A DNA stretch of 64,000 bases. Origin: Arthrobacter zhaoxinii (lineage in GTDB: Bacteria > Actinomycetota > Actinomycetes > Actinomycetales > Micrococcaceae). A program made the translations under genes and the position numbers. Positions 17,456 to 28,626 of this stretch are shown in pieces. Location: assembly GCF_025244925.1 (NCBI RefSeq), contig NZ_CP104275.1, positions 1,488,001 to 1,552,000 of the forward strand. Reading direction: 5' to 3'. The notes beneath the pieces are model-generated. The model had not been told where the DNA came from and ran no database searches. It was given only the letters and a program-made list of their open reading frames with translations. How positions within the stretch are numbered: the stretch's first letter is position 1; every line of letters starts with the position of its first letter.

Positions 17456-17535
17456 GTTTCCTTCCCCCTGCGCTGTGCTGACGCGCATGAATCTACTCCA
17501 GCCACGCCGCAGGACCTAACCCTGGCCTTCCGCCC

Positions 17536-18135
17536 TCACATCAGCCCGGCGGCCCAGCGCAGCCGCAGGCTCTCCTCCAGTTCCTGTTCGGCAATCCGGC
17601 GTTCGATGGCGGTCAGCTGTTCCTCCAACCGGGGGATCCACCGGTTCTCCACGGCCCGCTGCCGGGTGCGTGTGGCGGCGAGTTCCTCCGATACCAGCAG
17701 CAGGGCCCGCTGCCCGGCCGCAGCGGACACGGCGGCCTCCAGTGCCGTCCGGTGTGCGGCTGCCGTATACGCCAGGGCGGAACTGCCTCCCGGCGGCGGG
17801 GCTGGCGGCACCGTGCAGGACGCAGACTCGGGATAGGAGATTCCCATGGCCCCGCCCCACTGCACGACGGCGACGGCAGGGTCCGGCGGCGCGGCCTCCA
17901 GCAGCCGGTCCGCACCGTCCAGCCCGGTGCTGCGCTGCAGCCACACCGCTGCCGTCCGGGCCGCGGTCTCCCAGGCACGGATGCCGGCATCAGCCTGCTC
18001 CTGCAGTCCGTCGATGGCCGCCTGCAGGATGCGCTGCTTCCGGTCCAGCAGCTCGGCTCCGCGCCGGGCCGTGGCGAGCCGCCGCTGCACTTCGGACCGC
18101 TCGGCCCGGCTGCCGCCGGACCGGAACCCGCTCAC
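17536..18135 (-). CDS. ntpD: V/A-type ATP synthase subunit D
   Basis: 199-residue central rotor shaft. Two long helices flank a middle section: residues ~10-75 (RAERSEVQRRLATARRGAEL, LLDRKQRILQAAIDGL) and ~120-195 (helix ending QELEESLRLRWAAG). It links the A3B3 head to the ring through subunit F. Last gene of the ATPase operon; its ATG overlaps the subunit B stop by 4 bases. Confidence 0.88.
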   Translation of the reverse strand: MSGFRSGGSRAERSEVQRRLATARRGAELLDRKQRILQAAIDGLQEQADAGIRAWETAARTAAVWLQRSTGLDGADRLLEAAPPDPAVAVVQWGGAMGISYPESASCTVPPAPPPGGSSALAYTAAAHRTALEAAVSAAAGQRALLLVSEELAATRTRQRAVENRWIPRLEEQLTAIERRIAEQELEESLRLRWAAGLM

Positions 18136-19514
18136 GGCAGGTACCGGTCCAGGAACTCGCCGGACAGCATGGTCAGTTCACGCCGCGGCAGCAGGGACAG
18201 CGCCTGCCAGGCCAGGCCCAGCGTCTGCTCCAGGGTGCGCAGCTCGTCCCGTCCCTGGTTGAGCAGTTCCCGCTCCACGACGGTCCGGAACTCGATGTAC
18301 GCCTTGTCGGTTTCGCTCAGCGCGGCGGCCCCCACGAGTTCGGCCAGTTCCGCTGCCGACCGGGCGCGGGCCATGGCGGAGAGGATCTGGGCCGCGACGT
18401 CGAGGTGGTCCTCCCGGGTCCGGCCCCGGCCGGCGCCGCTGCGCATCAGCCGTGACAGCGAGGAGAGCACGTCCACCGGCGGGTAGATGCCACGGGCGTC
18501 GATGTCGCCGTCGAGCACCACCTGCCCCTCCGTGATGTAACCGGTCAGGTCCGGCACCGGGTGGGTGATGTCCCCGGCGGGCATGGTCAGCACCGGCACG
18601 ACGGTCACCGACCCCTCCCGCCCCCGGACACGTCCGCAGCGTTCGTACAGCGTGGCCAGGTCGCTGTAGAGGTAGCCCGGGTAGCCCCGCCGGGCTGGGA
18701 TCTCCCGGCGGGCCGCGGACACCTCACGCACCGCCTCGGCGTAGCTGGTCATGTCCGACATCACCACCAGCACGTCCGACCCGTCGTCATAGGCCAGGGA
18801 CTCCGCGATGGTGAGGGCAATGCGCGGGGTGAGGATGCGTTCGATCACCGGATCGTCGGCGGCGTTCAGCAGCAGCACCAGTTCACCGGCAGCGGAGCGT
18901 TCCTCCAGCCGGTCGCGGATATAGGCGATATCGGCGTGGGTCATCCCCATGGCGGCGAACACCACCCGGAAGGCCCGCCCGGAGGAAACGGTGGCCTGCG
19001 CGGCGATCTGCGTGGCCAGGGTCAGGTGCGGCAGCCCGGGGATGGAGAAGATCGGCAGCTTCTGCCCGCGGACCAGGGTGGTAAGGGCGTCCACCACGGA
19101 AATGCCGGTAATCACCGGGTCCTGCGGCGGTTCACGGTACACCGGGTTCAGCGGCCAGCCGCTCACCGGTGAACTGGTCTCCGCAGTGACCGGCGGACCG
19201 CCGTCGAGCGGCTCACCCCGCCCGTTGCAGACCCGGCCCAGCCACCCGGTGCCCACCGGCACCGCCAGTGGCCTGCCGGAGAACCGGACTTCCACCCCGC
19301 CCAGCGCCATCCCCTCGGTGCCTTCGAGTACCTGCAGGGTGGTTTCGTCACCGTCGACCTCCAGCACCAGCCCGTGCCGCTGGGCCGAGCCTTCGACGTC
19401 GACCGTGGCGAACTCGTCCCAGCCCACGCCCTCCGTGTCCCCGAGGACCAGCAGCGGTCCGCGCAGTTCCCGCACATCGCTGTGGCCCACCCGCGCCCGG
19501 TTGCTGCTAGCCAT
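18132..19514 (-). CDS. ntpB: V/A-type ATP synthase subunit B
   Basis: 460-residue non-catalytic head subunit. It matches the family along its length (PLNPVYREPPQDPVITGISV, ARRGYPGYLYSDLATLYERC, SLSRLMRSGAGRGRTREDH) and, as expected for B, lacks a P-loop. MASSN at 19514 is preferred over the ATG at 19520, because AGGAG sits 6 bases before 19514 but abuts the other. It overlaps the subunit A stop by 8 bases. Confidence 0.92.
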   Translation of the reverse strand: MASSNRARVGHSDVRELRGPLLVLGDTEGVGWDEFATVDVEGSAQRHGLVLEVDGDETTLQVLEGTEGMALGGVEVRFSGRPLAVPVGTGWLGRVCNGRGEPLDGGPPVTAETSSPVSGWPLNPVYREPPQDPVITGISVVDALTTLVRGQKLPIFSIPGLPHLTLATQIAAQATVSSGRAFRVVFAAMGMTHADIAYIRDRLEERSAAGELVLLLNAADDPVIERILTPRIALTIAESLAYDDGSDVLVVMSDMTSYAEAVREVSAARREIPARRGYPGYLYSDLATLYERCGRVRGREGSVTVVPVLTMPAGDITHPVPDLTGYITEGQVVLDGDIDARGIYPPVDVLSSLSRLMRSGAGRGRTREDHLDVAAQILSAMARARSAAELAELVGAAALSETDKAYIEFRTVVERELLNQGRDELRTLEQTLGLAWQALSLLPRRELTMLSGEFLDRYLP

Positions 19515-21303
19515 TCGCATCTCCTGTCACTGGCTGGTCCAGGGTCTCGGTCAGGCGCCGCACAAAGGCCCGGCCGCGCTCCTCCACACCGGCGGCATCT
19601 GTGGGCCCGGTGTCCTCGCGCAGGCGCAGGACGGGGGTGAAGTCGTAACGGTCGACGTCGGCCGGCGGCACTCCGCGCGCCACGAGGGTCTGGCAGGTTT
19701 CCACCACGTCCAGCACGGCCTGCAGCAGGGCGGCGCCCTTCCCGGCCGAGCTGTAGCCGTCATTGGGGCTGAGCGCGTTCTGCAGCAGCACCCCGTCACG
19801 CAGCAGCCGCCCGCCCAGCAGGACCATCTGCTCGTGTCCCGGGAGGGAGGAAGCGCCGATGATTTCCGCCAGGGCGGTCAGCCGGTCAGCCTCCGCCAGG
19901 AGCAGGGAGGCCTGCGCCCGGCGCTGCGCCCACTGCGGATCCCCGTGGGCGGCGTACCAGCGGCCCAGGGACTCGGCGTCGCGGGAGAAGGAGCCGCGCC
20001 AGCTGACCGCGGGGTAGTGCCGGGAGTAGGCCAGGTCCCGGTCCAGCAGCCACAGGGAACGGACAAAGCGCTGGGTGCCGGTGGTGACCGGTTCGCTCAT
20101 GTCCCCGCCGGGAGGGGAGACCGCCCCGATCACGGTGACCGACGCCGTCGCCCCGCCCAGGGTGCGCACCCGGGCGGCCCGCTCGTAGAACGCGGCCAGT
20201 TCGCTGGCGAGGGAGGCCGGATAGCCTTCCTCCGCGGGGAGGTCGCCGTTGCGGTTGGCGAACTCGCGCAGCGCCTCGGCCCAGCGGGAGGTGGAATCGG
20301 CAATTACGACGGCGTCGTAACCCATGTCGCGGAAGAACTCGGCCACGGTGACGCCGGTGGCAATGGAGGCTTCCCGGGCCATCATGGGCATGTTGGAGGT
20401 GTTGGCGATGATGACGGTCCGGTCAATCAGCTTGCCGCCGGTGCGGGGGTCGTCCAGTCCGGAGAGTCCTTCGAGGACGTCGGCCATCTCGTTGCCGCGC
20501 TCGCCGCAGCCCACATAGACAATCACGTCTGCGTTGGACCACTTGGCGATCTGCTGCAGGGTGAGGGTCTTGCCCGTGCCGAAGCCGCCGGGGACAGCGG
20601 CCGCGGCGCCGCGGGGAACCGGGAACAGCAGATCCAGGACCCGCTGCCCGGTCTGCAGCGGCACCACGTCGGTGATGCGCTCGCCGAAGGGCCGGGGGGT
20701 ATGCACCGGCCAGCGCTGCGCCAGGGGCACCTCCAGGCCGCCGATCCGGGCCACGGGGTCCAGCGGGCGGACCTTGCCTTCGGCCAGCCACGTCACCTCC
20801 CCGGAGACCGACGGCGGTGCCAGCACCCGGAACTCGACCGTCCTCACTCCGGGAACGGTCCCGAGGACCTGACCGGCCCGCACGGTGTCGCCGACCGTGA
20901 TCGAGGGCGCAAACTCCCACAGGGTCTCCAGCACCGCCGGGTCTTCGGCCGAACTCTGCCGCTCCTGCGTGAGCCACAGGGGAGCGGAGGAGAGCGGACG
21001 CAGCAGCCCGTCGAAGACCGTGCCCAGCAGCCCCGGCCCCAGCAGTCCGGCCAGTTGGTGTCCGGTCCGCTCGGCGCGGTCGCCGGCCTTCAGCCCGCCG
21101 GTGTATTCGTAGGCCTGCAGCGTGGCTTCGTCTCCGTTGATGGATACCGCCTGCGCGGCAATGCCGTCGGGCCCGATGTTGACCACCTCGAGCATGGACA
21201 GCCCGGGCAGCCCGCTGACTTCCACGAGCGGTCCGCTGACCCGGGTGATCCGGCCGCTGCCTGCTGTTTCAGCGGGGTTCGGAGTCCTCACGCGTCGTGC
21301 CAT
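19507..21303 (-). CDS. ntpA: V/A-type ATP synthase catalytic subunit A
   Basis: 598-residue catalytic subunit. The P-loop GGFGTGKT (about residue 230) is followed by VGCGERGNEMADVL, and SLWLLDRDLAYSRHYPAVSW is a conserved C-terminal segment; the N-terminal barrel begins GRITRVSGPLVEVSG. Length matches the family (578-600). It binds and hydrolyses or makes ATP in the A3B3 head, in the cytoplasm. Its start overlaps the subunit E stop by 16 bases. Confidence 0.95.
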   Translation of the reverse strand: MARRVRTPNPAETAGSGRITRVSGPLVEVSGLPGLSMLEVVNIGPDGIAAQAVSINGDEATLQAYEYTGGLKAGDRAERTGHQLAGLLGPGLLGTVFDGLLRPLSSAPLWLTQERQSSAEDPAVLETLWEFAPSITVGDTVRAGQVLGTVPGVRTVEFRVLAPPSVSGEVTWLAEGKVRPLDPVARIGGLEVPLAQRWPVHTPRPFGERITDVVPLQTGQRVLDLLFPVPRGAAAAVPGGFGTGKTLTLQQIAKWSNADVIVYVGCGERGNEMADVLEGLSGLDDPRTGGKLIDRTVIIANTSNMPMMAREASIATGVTVAEFFRDMGYDAVVIADSTSRWAEALREFANRNGDLPAEEGYPASLASELAAFYERAARVRTLGGATASVTVIGAVSPPGGDMSEPVTTGTQRFVRSLWLLDRDLAYSRHYPAVSWRGSFSRDAESLGRWYAAHGDPQWAQRRAQASLLLAEADRLTALAEIIGASSLPGHEQMVLLGGRLLRDGVLLQNALSPNDGYSSAGKGAALLQAVLDVVETCQTLVARGVPPADVDRYDFTPVLRLREDTGPTDAAGVEERGRAFVRRLTETLDQPVTGDANG

Positions 21304-21811
21304 AACCGCCGCACCTCCCCGGCGTGGTCCTCGAGTGCCTGCTCGGCCAGGGTGGACAGCGACAAATCCAGGCGCCGCGAGCCTGCGGTGCCGATGACGC
21401 CGCCCTTGTGGCTTTCGGTGACTGAGGCCATTGGTCCGAGGATCCGGTCCGCCTGCGCGGTCAGCCTCCGCAGGATCTGCGGATAGCGCGGGTCCCGCCG
21501 CACTTCGCGCACCTGGTTCTGCACATGCTCGGCCAAGAGGCTGCGCAGATGCTCCTGCTCCGCCAGCACCGTCCGGCGGGCCTGCCGGCGGGCACGGGCG
21601 GAGGACGCCACAGCTTCGGCGCGGGCGGCCTCTGCACCTTCCCGCTGCGCGGTGCGGTGGATGGTGTCCGCCTCTGCCTGGGCCCGGCCCAGAAGGTCCG
21701 CTGCCTGCTGCCGTGCCTCGGCATCGGAGCGGGCCACCGCCGTTTCGGCTTCCTGCTGCAGTGCCCGGCGCACCGGCTCCAGGGCTGTCTCGGCACCCTG
21801 CGGCAACCGGG

Positions 21812-21815
<4 letters not shown>
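21288..21815 (-). CDS. ntpE: V/A-type ATP synthase subunit E (peripheral stalk)
   Basis: 175 residues. The N-terminal ~105 residues are a charged Ala/Glu/Arg-rich coiled coil; the C-terminal part (RDPRYPQILRRLTAQADRIL, GGVIGTAGSRRLDLSLSTL) is the globular domain that contacts the head. It forms the stator with the G/H-type subunit encoded at 24813. ATG overlaps the subunit F stop by 4 bases. Identified from architecture and operon place rather than strong motifs. Confidence 0.78.
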
Positions 21816-23820
<2,005 letters not shown>

Positions 23821-23834
<14 letters not shown>

Positions 23835-24816
23835 CCAGCACCTCGCTTCTCCCGAATCCTGCAGCCGCCGCGGCCAGTGCGGCCCGGACCCGCCAGGCAT
23901 CCGCGGCCAGGACCACCATGGCGCCGAGCACCACGTCCGGACCGGGCAGTCCGGCCCGCAGCAGGTTGAAGCCGTCTGCTTCCACCTGTGCGGCGACGCG
24001 GGCTTCGGCCTGCCACAGTTCGTGCGGCTCCTGCACCTCGGCCAGGACCCGGCCTGCCGCGGGGCTCAGGGCAGAGGTCAGTTCTGCCAGCGAGGCGGCT
24101 TCGGTCCAGCCGGTGCCGATCAGGGGGCGGAGCAGGGACACCAGCCGGTCCGGAGGCCGGATGCGATCCACCAGCAGCAGACGGGCTGCGGTCAGCACGG
24201 CACCGGCCACAGCCCACGGGCGTGCCGCCGGCGCGGCTGAGGCCAGCCGGCGGAGCCAGACGGCGGTGAGCAGGTCCGGCAGCGCCGTTTCGGTATCCGG
24301 GTCCCCCCACGGGGAGGCAGCGAGCATCGCGAACAGCGTCTCGGTGGAGTCTGCGGTGCGCAGCCGAGGCCAGGCCATGGCGAGGCCGCCCAGGTCGAAG
24401 GCAGCGGCGGAGGGCGGAGCGGCCGCCGGCGTGGCGGCAACGCCCGCGGAGGCGGACGGCTCCGGAGCGGCCGGGCCGACCGCGGTGCCGGGGCCTGCCC
24501 GGAGGGCGGCGGCGAGGGCGAGGATGTTGTCCGCCTCGAACCGTGCCGCTGCCGCCCGCACCAGCGGCGTACCGCCGGCAGGGAGCCAGCCGGCCAGGAC
24601 GCGCAGCTGCCAAAGCACGGTCCGCCGGGTCGCCTGCTGCGCGGAGCTCAGCGTGCGGGCGCTGGAGAGCTGGTCGGAGTACACGGACCCCTCGAGCGAC
24701 TCGACGGCAGCCGGCAGGTCCGGCAGCGTGGACAGTTCACGGCACGTGCCGGCGCCTACCCGCCGCTGCGCCATGGACCGGGCCCGCACTGAGGCTGCCA
24801 CCCAATCCGCCCTCAT
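23821..24816 (-). CDS. ntpC: V/A-type ATP synthase subunit C
   Basis: 331-residue, Ala-rich, mainly helical protein of the AC39/subunit C family, which links the rotor shaft to the membrane ring. The start (ADWVAASVRARSMAQRRVG) and FEADNILALAAALRAG fit the family; a ~35-residue Ala/Pro/Ser-rich insertion is present near residues 107-141. Length is normal. ATGA overlap with the upstream gene. Assignment rests partly on operon position. Confidence 0.8.
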
Positions 24817-25259
24817 TCGCCGGGGTCCGTTCCGCGGCCCAGGAGGTCCTGCACCAGGTCTGCCACGATGGCGGAGGCGAGCTCAGGTACGCGGGATTCG
24901 CCCTGCCTGCGAAGGGTTTCGGCCTCCTCTTTGGCGGCGGCGAGCAGTTGTTCGTCCTCGCGGGCGGCTTCGGCGGACACCCGCGCCGCGGCGTCGGCCC
25001 TTACGGCGGCGCTGTCCATCCGGGCCTGCTCCACCAGGGCCGCGGCCTGCCGGCGGGCGGCGGCCACCGTCTGCTGGGCCTGCGCCTCGGCGGATTCGGT
25101 ACGGCCCTGGCTTTCGCTGATCGTGGTGTCGAGGGCTTCAAAGACCGGGATGAGCTCAGCGGCCATACCCTCGTCGTCGATGGCCGGAACACCGGCGGGT
25201 CCGGCGGGCCCGGGCGCGCCGACGGGACGGAAACGGTCCAGCAGGCTGTTGCGTGCCAT
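24813..25259 (-). CDS. V/A-type ATP synthase G/H-type peripheral stalk subunit
   Basis: 148 residues. After a Gly/Pro-rich N-terminus, residues ~30-135 form one long Ala/Glu/Arg/Gln heptad-like coiled coil (QGRTESAEAQAQQTVAAARR), ending with LASAIVADLVQDLLGRG. This fits the G/H stator partner of subunit E. It is the first ATPase gene of the operon and lies 35 bases after the ferritin-like gene on the same strand. Confidence 0.72.
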   Translation of the reverse strand: MARNSLLDRFRPVGAPGPAGPAGVPAIDDEGMAAELIPVFEALDTTISESQGRTESAEAQAQQTVAAARRQAAALVEQARMDSAAVRADAAARVSAEAAREDEQLLAAAKEEAETLRRQGESRVPELASAIVADLVQDLLGRGTDPGE

Positions 25260-25294
25260 GCGGCACCTCCCTGAGCGGAGGAAAACGGGTACGG

Positions 25295-25615
25295 CTAGTC
25301 GCCGGTGGCTTCAGCCTCCGAGGCCTCGCCGTGCCGGACTATGTCACCGTCGGTGAAGAGGATGCCCCGGGCGATGTCCCGCCAGAGGGGAGTGCGGCGC
25401 AGCAGGAATTCCAGTTCCATGCTGAAGTGTTTGAATTCCTCGCCGAGTGAATCGAGCATGATGGCCCGCGACTCGGCATCCGGCTCCACCGCCATCCGCT
25501 GGACGTACCAGCCGATGGCTTCGGCTTCCTCGGCGAGACTGGCGCACATGCGTGCAAAGGTCCGGGTTTCTGCGGGAAGTTCGGAAGGCGGCTCATGGTA
25601 TTGGTCTGTGGCCAT
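25295..25615 (-). CDS. Encapsulated-ferritin-like (EncFtn) protein heading the ATPase operon
   Basis: 106 residues, two-helix ferritin-like protein. Compared with Rhodospirillum rubrum EncFtn as I recall it, the match runs in register with an offset of 2: Glu30, Glu60 and His63 correspond to ferroxidase ligands Glu32, Glu62 and His65; Glu29, Glu32 and Trp36 correspond to the entry-site residues Glu31, Glu34 and Trp38; Tyr37 also agrees. The YHEPPSEL start and the ILFTDG end match the family too. The C-terminal tail is short and lacks an obvious cargo-loading peptide; no shell gene is in the window. ATG at 25615 chosen for AGGAG 6 bases upstream. Only 35 bases separate it from the ATPase genes. 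Confidence 0.72.
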   Translation of the reverse strand: MATDQYHEPPSELPAETRTFARMCASLAEEAEAIGWYVQRMAVEPDAESRAIMLDSLGEEFKHFSMELEFLLRRTPLWRDIARGILFTDGDIVRHGEASEAEATGD

Positions 25616-25725
25616 TTGCATCTCCTGAGGACCGGTGGTCCCGCCGTCCATGCGGCTGCGGAACATTTCCCCCGTTCCTCGACGTTACGTGGGACGCGGT
25701 GGGGAAACAATGGTTCCGGGCAGGA

Positions 25726-26274
25726 TCAGCGGGCCAGTCGGGCGTAGGCGGAGGCGAAGTGCACGAGCGGGTCCGCCTCGTCGTCGGCGTTGGCCCGGCG
25801 GCCCATGGCTACCACCTCGCCGATGACCAGCTGGTGCGTAGCCGCCGTTGTCACCTGCGTGGTGCGGACCTCGAACCAGGCGATGGAGTCCTCGATGATG
25901 ACGGCACCGGTTTCCGGCGCCCTGCCGTAGTCGACCTGGGTCAGGAGCCCTTCGAGGGGCGAGCCGGGGCTGGCGAGCCAGTTGGCGGTGCCGCGCAGCC
26001 GGGCCGGCAGCAGGCTCAGGGCCCAGCTGCCGGCGTCGACCACTGCCTCTGCAATGCGCGCCTCCGCGTACAGGCTCACCAGGAGGGTGGGCGGATCGTA
26101 GGAGACGGAGAGGAACCCGCTGACCGTAGCCGCGTAGTCGCGTCCGCGCAGGCGGGTGGACACCACGCCGACGCCGGACGCGATGTCCGCGCTCAGCTCC
26201 CGGTACGTGTCAATGACCTCGTCCGGGACGTCCGGCCCGGCCACGGTTTCCCCGGGAAAGACTCCGTGCTCCAT
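25726..26274 (-). CDS. Flavin reductase domain protein
   Basis: 182 residues of the flavin-reductase-like FMN-binding family (split barrel). Visible family segments are GVGVVSTRLRGRDYAATVSG and SYDPPTLLVSL, ending near HQLVIGEVVAMG. Members reduce FMN/FAD with NAD(P)H for partner monooxygenases or use bound FMN directly. It is 6 bases downstream of msrB on the same strand, suggesting co-transcription in a redox unit. Confidence 0.87.
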   Translation of the reverse strand: MEHGVFPGETVAGPDVPDEVIDTYRELSADIASGVGVVSTRLRGRDYAATVSGFLSVSYDPPTLLVSLYAEARIAEAVVDAGSWALSLLPARLRGTANWLASPGSPLEGLLTQVDYGRAPETGAVIIEDSIAWFEVRTTQVTTAATHQLVIGEVVAMGRRANADDEADPLVHFASAYARLAR

Positions 26275-26280
26275 GGGGTC

Positions 26281-26727
26281 CTACTCTGCGGTGCCGGCGG
26301 ACGCGTCCTGCGGGACCAGCTTCACGGAGATGGAGTTGATGCAGAACCGCTGATCGGTGGGTGTGTCGAAACCTTCGCCCTCGAACAGGTGGCCCATGTG
26401 CGAATCGCAGTTGGCGCAGCGGACCTCAACCCGGTCCATACCCATGCTGCGGTCATGCAGGTAGCGCACCTTGCCCTCGGCCAGCGGGGCGAAGAAGGAC
26501 GGCCAGCCGCAGTGCGAATCGAACTTCTCGCTGCTGGTGAACAGATCGCTGCCGCAGGCGCGGCACTGGTACACGCCGGCGGTCTTGGTGTCCCAGTACT
26601 CGCCGGTGTACGGCCGTTCGGTGCCGGCCTTGCGCAGCACCGCGAATTCCTGCGGGGTGAGTTCCTCGCGCCACTGTTCGTCGGTCTTCTGGACAGGGAC
26701 GGTTCCGGTGTTCTCTTCGGTAGTCAT
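26281..26727 (-). CDS. msrB: Peptide-methionine (R)-S-oxide reductase
   Basis: 148-residue MsrB. Catalytic Cys129 is in QRFCINS; zinc ligands are Cys55/Cys58 (CRAC) and Cys104/Cys107 (CANC); the substrate segment SHCGWPSFF is present. It repairs oxidised methionine in proteins. No signal peptide, so cytoplasmic. It precedes the flavin reductase gene with a 6-base gap. Confidence 0.96.
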   Translation of the reverse strand: MTTEENTGTVPVQKTDEQWREELTPQEFAVLRKAGTERPYTGEYWDTKTAGVYQCRACGSDLFTSSEKFDSHCGWPSFFAPLAEGKVRYLHDRSMGMDRVEVRCANCDSHMGHLFEGEGFDTPTDQRFCINSISVKLVPQDASAGTAE

Positions 26728-26741
26728 ATCCGCGTCAACGC

Positions 26742-27233
26742 TTAAGACTCGCCAATAAATCCCGAGCCGGTGTACAGATGCAGCACGGGCACGCCGAGCC
26801 GGTCCTGGGCTTCATTGGCCCAGTCGGTGCGGAACGTATCCTCGACGGCGTGCGGCCGGGTGATCACGACCACCTGGTCCGCGGACGTCCGCTTGGCGGT
26901 TTCGACGACGGCGGCCACCGGGTCTTCACCGGTGACCGTGCCGGTGGCCTCCATACCGGCCGCGTGCAGCTGCTCCAGTGAGTCGGCGAGCGAGGTGACA
27001 GCTTCCTTCACCTCGTCGGCCTTGGACTGGCGGCCGCCGGTCAGGCTCCGGAACGCTTCCGCGAAATCCAGCAGGCTGAGGTTGTCCAGCACGTCCACCA
27101 GCAGGTTCCGTCCCGGATCGGCGGGCACCAGTACGTCAAAGCGGACGGGGGCATCGCCCACCAGGGACCGCAGGTTCTCAATATCGCGGCTACCCAGCGA
27201 TTCTTCCGTCAGCACCACAATTGTCGAAGTCAT
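26742..27233 (-). CDS. Universal-stress-like hypothetical protein
   Basis: 163 residues from the ATG at 27233 (a GTG two codons upstream is also possible). It has an alpha/beta pattern: TSTIVVLTEES strand, RFDVLVPADP, ADQVVVITRPHAVEDTF, GVPVLHLY at the end. This resembles a universal-stress-protein Rossmann fold without the full ATP-binding G-2x-G-9x-G motif. It ends 14 bases before msrB, so may be in one transcript with msrB and the flavin reductase. Confidence 0.65.
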   Translation of the reverse strand: MTSTIVVLTEESLGSRDIENLRSLVGDAPVRFDVLVPADPGRNLLVDVLDNLSLLDFAEAFRSLTGGRQSKADEVKEAVTSLADSLEQLHAAGMEATGTVTGEDPVAAVVETAKRTSADQVVVITRPHAVEDTFRTDWANEAQDRLGVPVLHLYTGSGFIGES

Positions 27234-27330
27234 GCGCACCAGCCTAGTACGCCCCTCCCTGAAGCTCTCATCAGGGGCCGCACCGGCCTGCCGTTACACG
27301 GAGCCAGTGCCCATCCGGTAAAAATGTTCT

Positions 27331-28593
27331 ATGGGTATTTCCGTTCCTCCTGATGCATCCGCCGGCACCACCCCGGTTCTGTCGGTTCCGTGGGTCCGTT
27401 GGACGGCGTTCGGTGCCGGCATCGGCGCCGCAGCATCCACGGCCGTCGTGGCGGCCGCCTCCGGCCTCGGCATTTACTTCGCGCGCCAGGTTGTCACGCC
27501 GGCGCGCGCGCGGGACGCGAACCTGGAAATCCTGGCTGTCCCCGACAGCGAGCATGGCCGCCAGATCATTCTGCCGGCCAACCTCGACACCACGGTCGAG
27601 GGTACCTACAGCCTGTACTTCGACAACGGCGACGGTCACGCCCGGATCGGTGCCATCCGCTCCTATGTGCCGCGCGAGGGTACCGTGCAGCGGGATGTGG
27701 AGGAGGTGTACAGCGGCGACCTGGGCAAGGCCCGGCGCGGCTGGTGGAGCGGCTCCGTCTATCCCTCGCCCGCCGCCGTCGGCCTTCCGGAAGAGGAAGT
27801 CTCCATTCCCGTGGACGGGGGAGAAGCGCCGGCCTGGCTGGTGCGTACCCCCGGGGCCGAGACCTGGGCGATCATGGTCCACGGCCGCGGCGCCCGGCGC
27901 ACCGAGTGCCTGCGGGCCCTGCGCACCGCCCGGGAAGCCGGACTGACCAGCCTGGTGATTTCCTACCGCAACGACGGCGAGGCCCCCTACGCTCCCGACG
28001 GCCGTTACGGGCTGGGGCTGACCGAATGGCAGGACGTCGAGGCGGCCATCCGCTACGCCCTGGACCACGGCGCCAAGGACGTGGTGCTGTTCGGCTGGTC
28101 GATGGGCGGGGCAATCAGCCTGCAGGCTGCCGACCGTTCGCCGTTGAACCGGTACATCCGCGCCATGGTGCTGGACGGTCCGGTAATCAACTGGGTGGAC
28201 GTGCTGGCCCACCATGCCCGGGTGAACCGGATTCCGGCGCAGGCCGGCCGGCTGGGCCAGTGGCTGATTTCCAACGCTGCCGGCCGCGCCTTGACCGGCC
28301 TGGCCGCGCCGCTGGACCTCAAGAGCATGGACTGGGTGACCCGGGCGGAGGAAATCCGGACCCCCACGCTCATCCTGCACAGCAAGGATGACGACTTTGT
28401 GCCCTACGGTCCGTCCGCGGAACTGGCGGAGAAGAACCCGGACGTCATTACGTTCGAGCCCTTCACCAGGGCCCGGCACACCAAGGAATACAACGTGGAT
28501 CCGGAGCGGTGGGAGCGTGTGGTGCTGAGCTGGCTGAACGACGCACTGGGCCGCACCCGGCATCCCTCGGAGCACCGTCTCGACGCGGAGTAG
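27331..28593 (+). CDS. Alpha/beta hydrolase, membrane-anchored
   Basis: 420 residues. An N-terminal hydrophobic helix (residues ~23-50, AFGAGIGAAASTAVVAAASG) anchors it; a linker domain of ~100 residues comes next. The hydrolase domain has nucleophile Ser in GWSMGGAIS, Asp in HSKDDDFVPY and His in RARHTKEY, with the oxyanion segment MVHGRGARRTE. It resembles prolyl-oligopeptidase-like or BAAT-like hydrolases of Actinobacteria. Substrate unknown. It is divergent from the USP-like gene. Confidence 0.87.
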   Translation: MGISVPPDASAGTTPVLSVPWVRWTAFGAGIGAAASTAVVAAASGLGIYFARQVVTPARARDANLEILAVPDSEHGRQIILPANLDTTVEGTYSLYFDNGDGHARIGAIRSYVPREGTVQRDVEEVYSGDLGKARRGWWSGSVYPSPAAVGLPEEEVSIPVDGGEAPAWLVRTPGAETWAIMVHGRGARRTECLRALRTAREAGLTSLVISYRNDGEAPYAPDGRYGLGLTEWQDVEAAIRYALDHGAKDVVLFGWSMGGAISLQAADRSPLNRYIRAMVLDGPVINWVDVLAHHARVNRIPAQAGRLGQWLISNAAGRALTGLAAPLDLKSMDWVTRAEEIRTPTLILHSKDDDFVPYGPSAELAEKNPDVITFEPFTRARHTKEYNVDPERWERVVLSWLNDALGRTRHPSEHRLDAE

Positions 28594-28609
28594 CGGGTTT
28601 CTATCCCGC
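28593..28609. terminator. Weak hairpin between convergent genes
   Basis: GCGGG/CCCGC 5-bp stem with a 7-base loop located between the hydrolase stop and the convergent ybaK stop. Short; placement is the main support. Confidence 0.3.
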
Positions 28610-28626
28610 GGGCTTCTCGGCGCGGG

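Noticed and set aside
18949..21486. 845-residue plus-strand ORF
   Set aside because: Antisense to the V/A-ATPase A and B genes; no family-like sequence.
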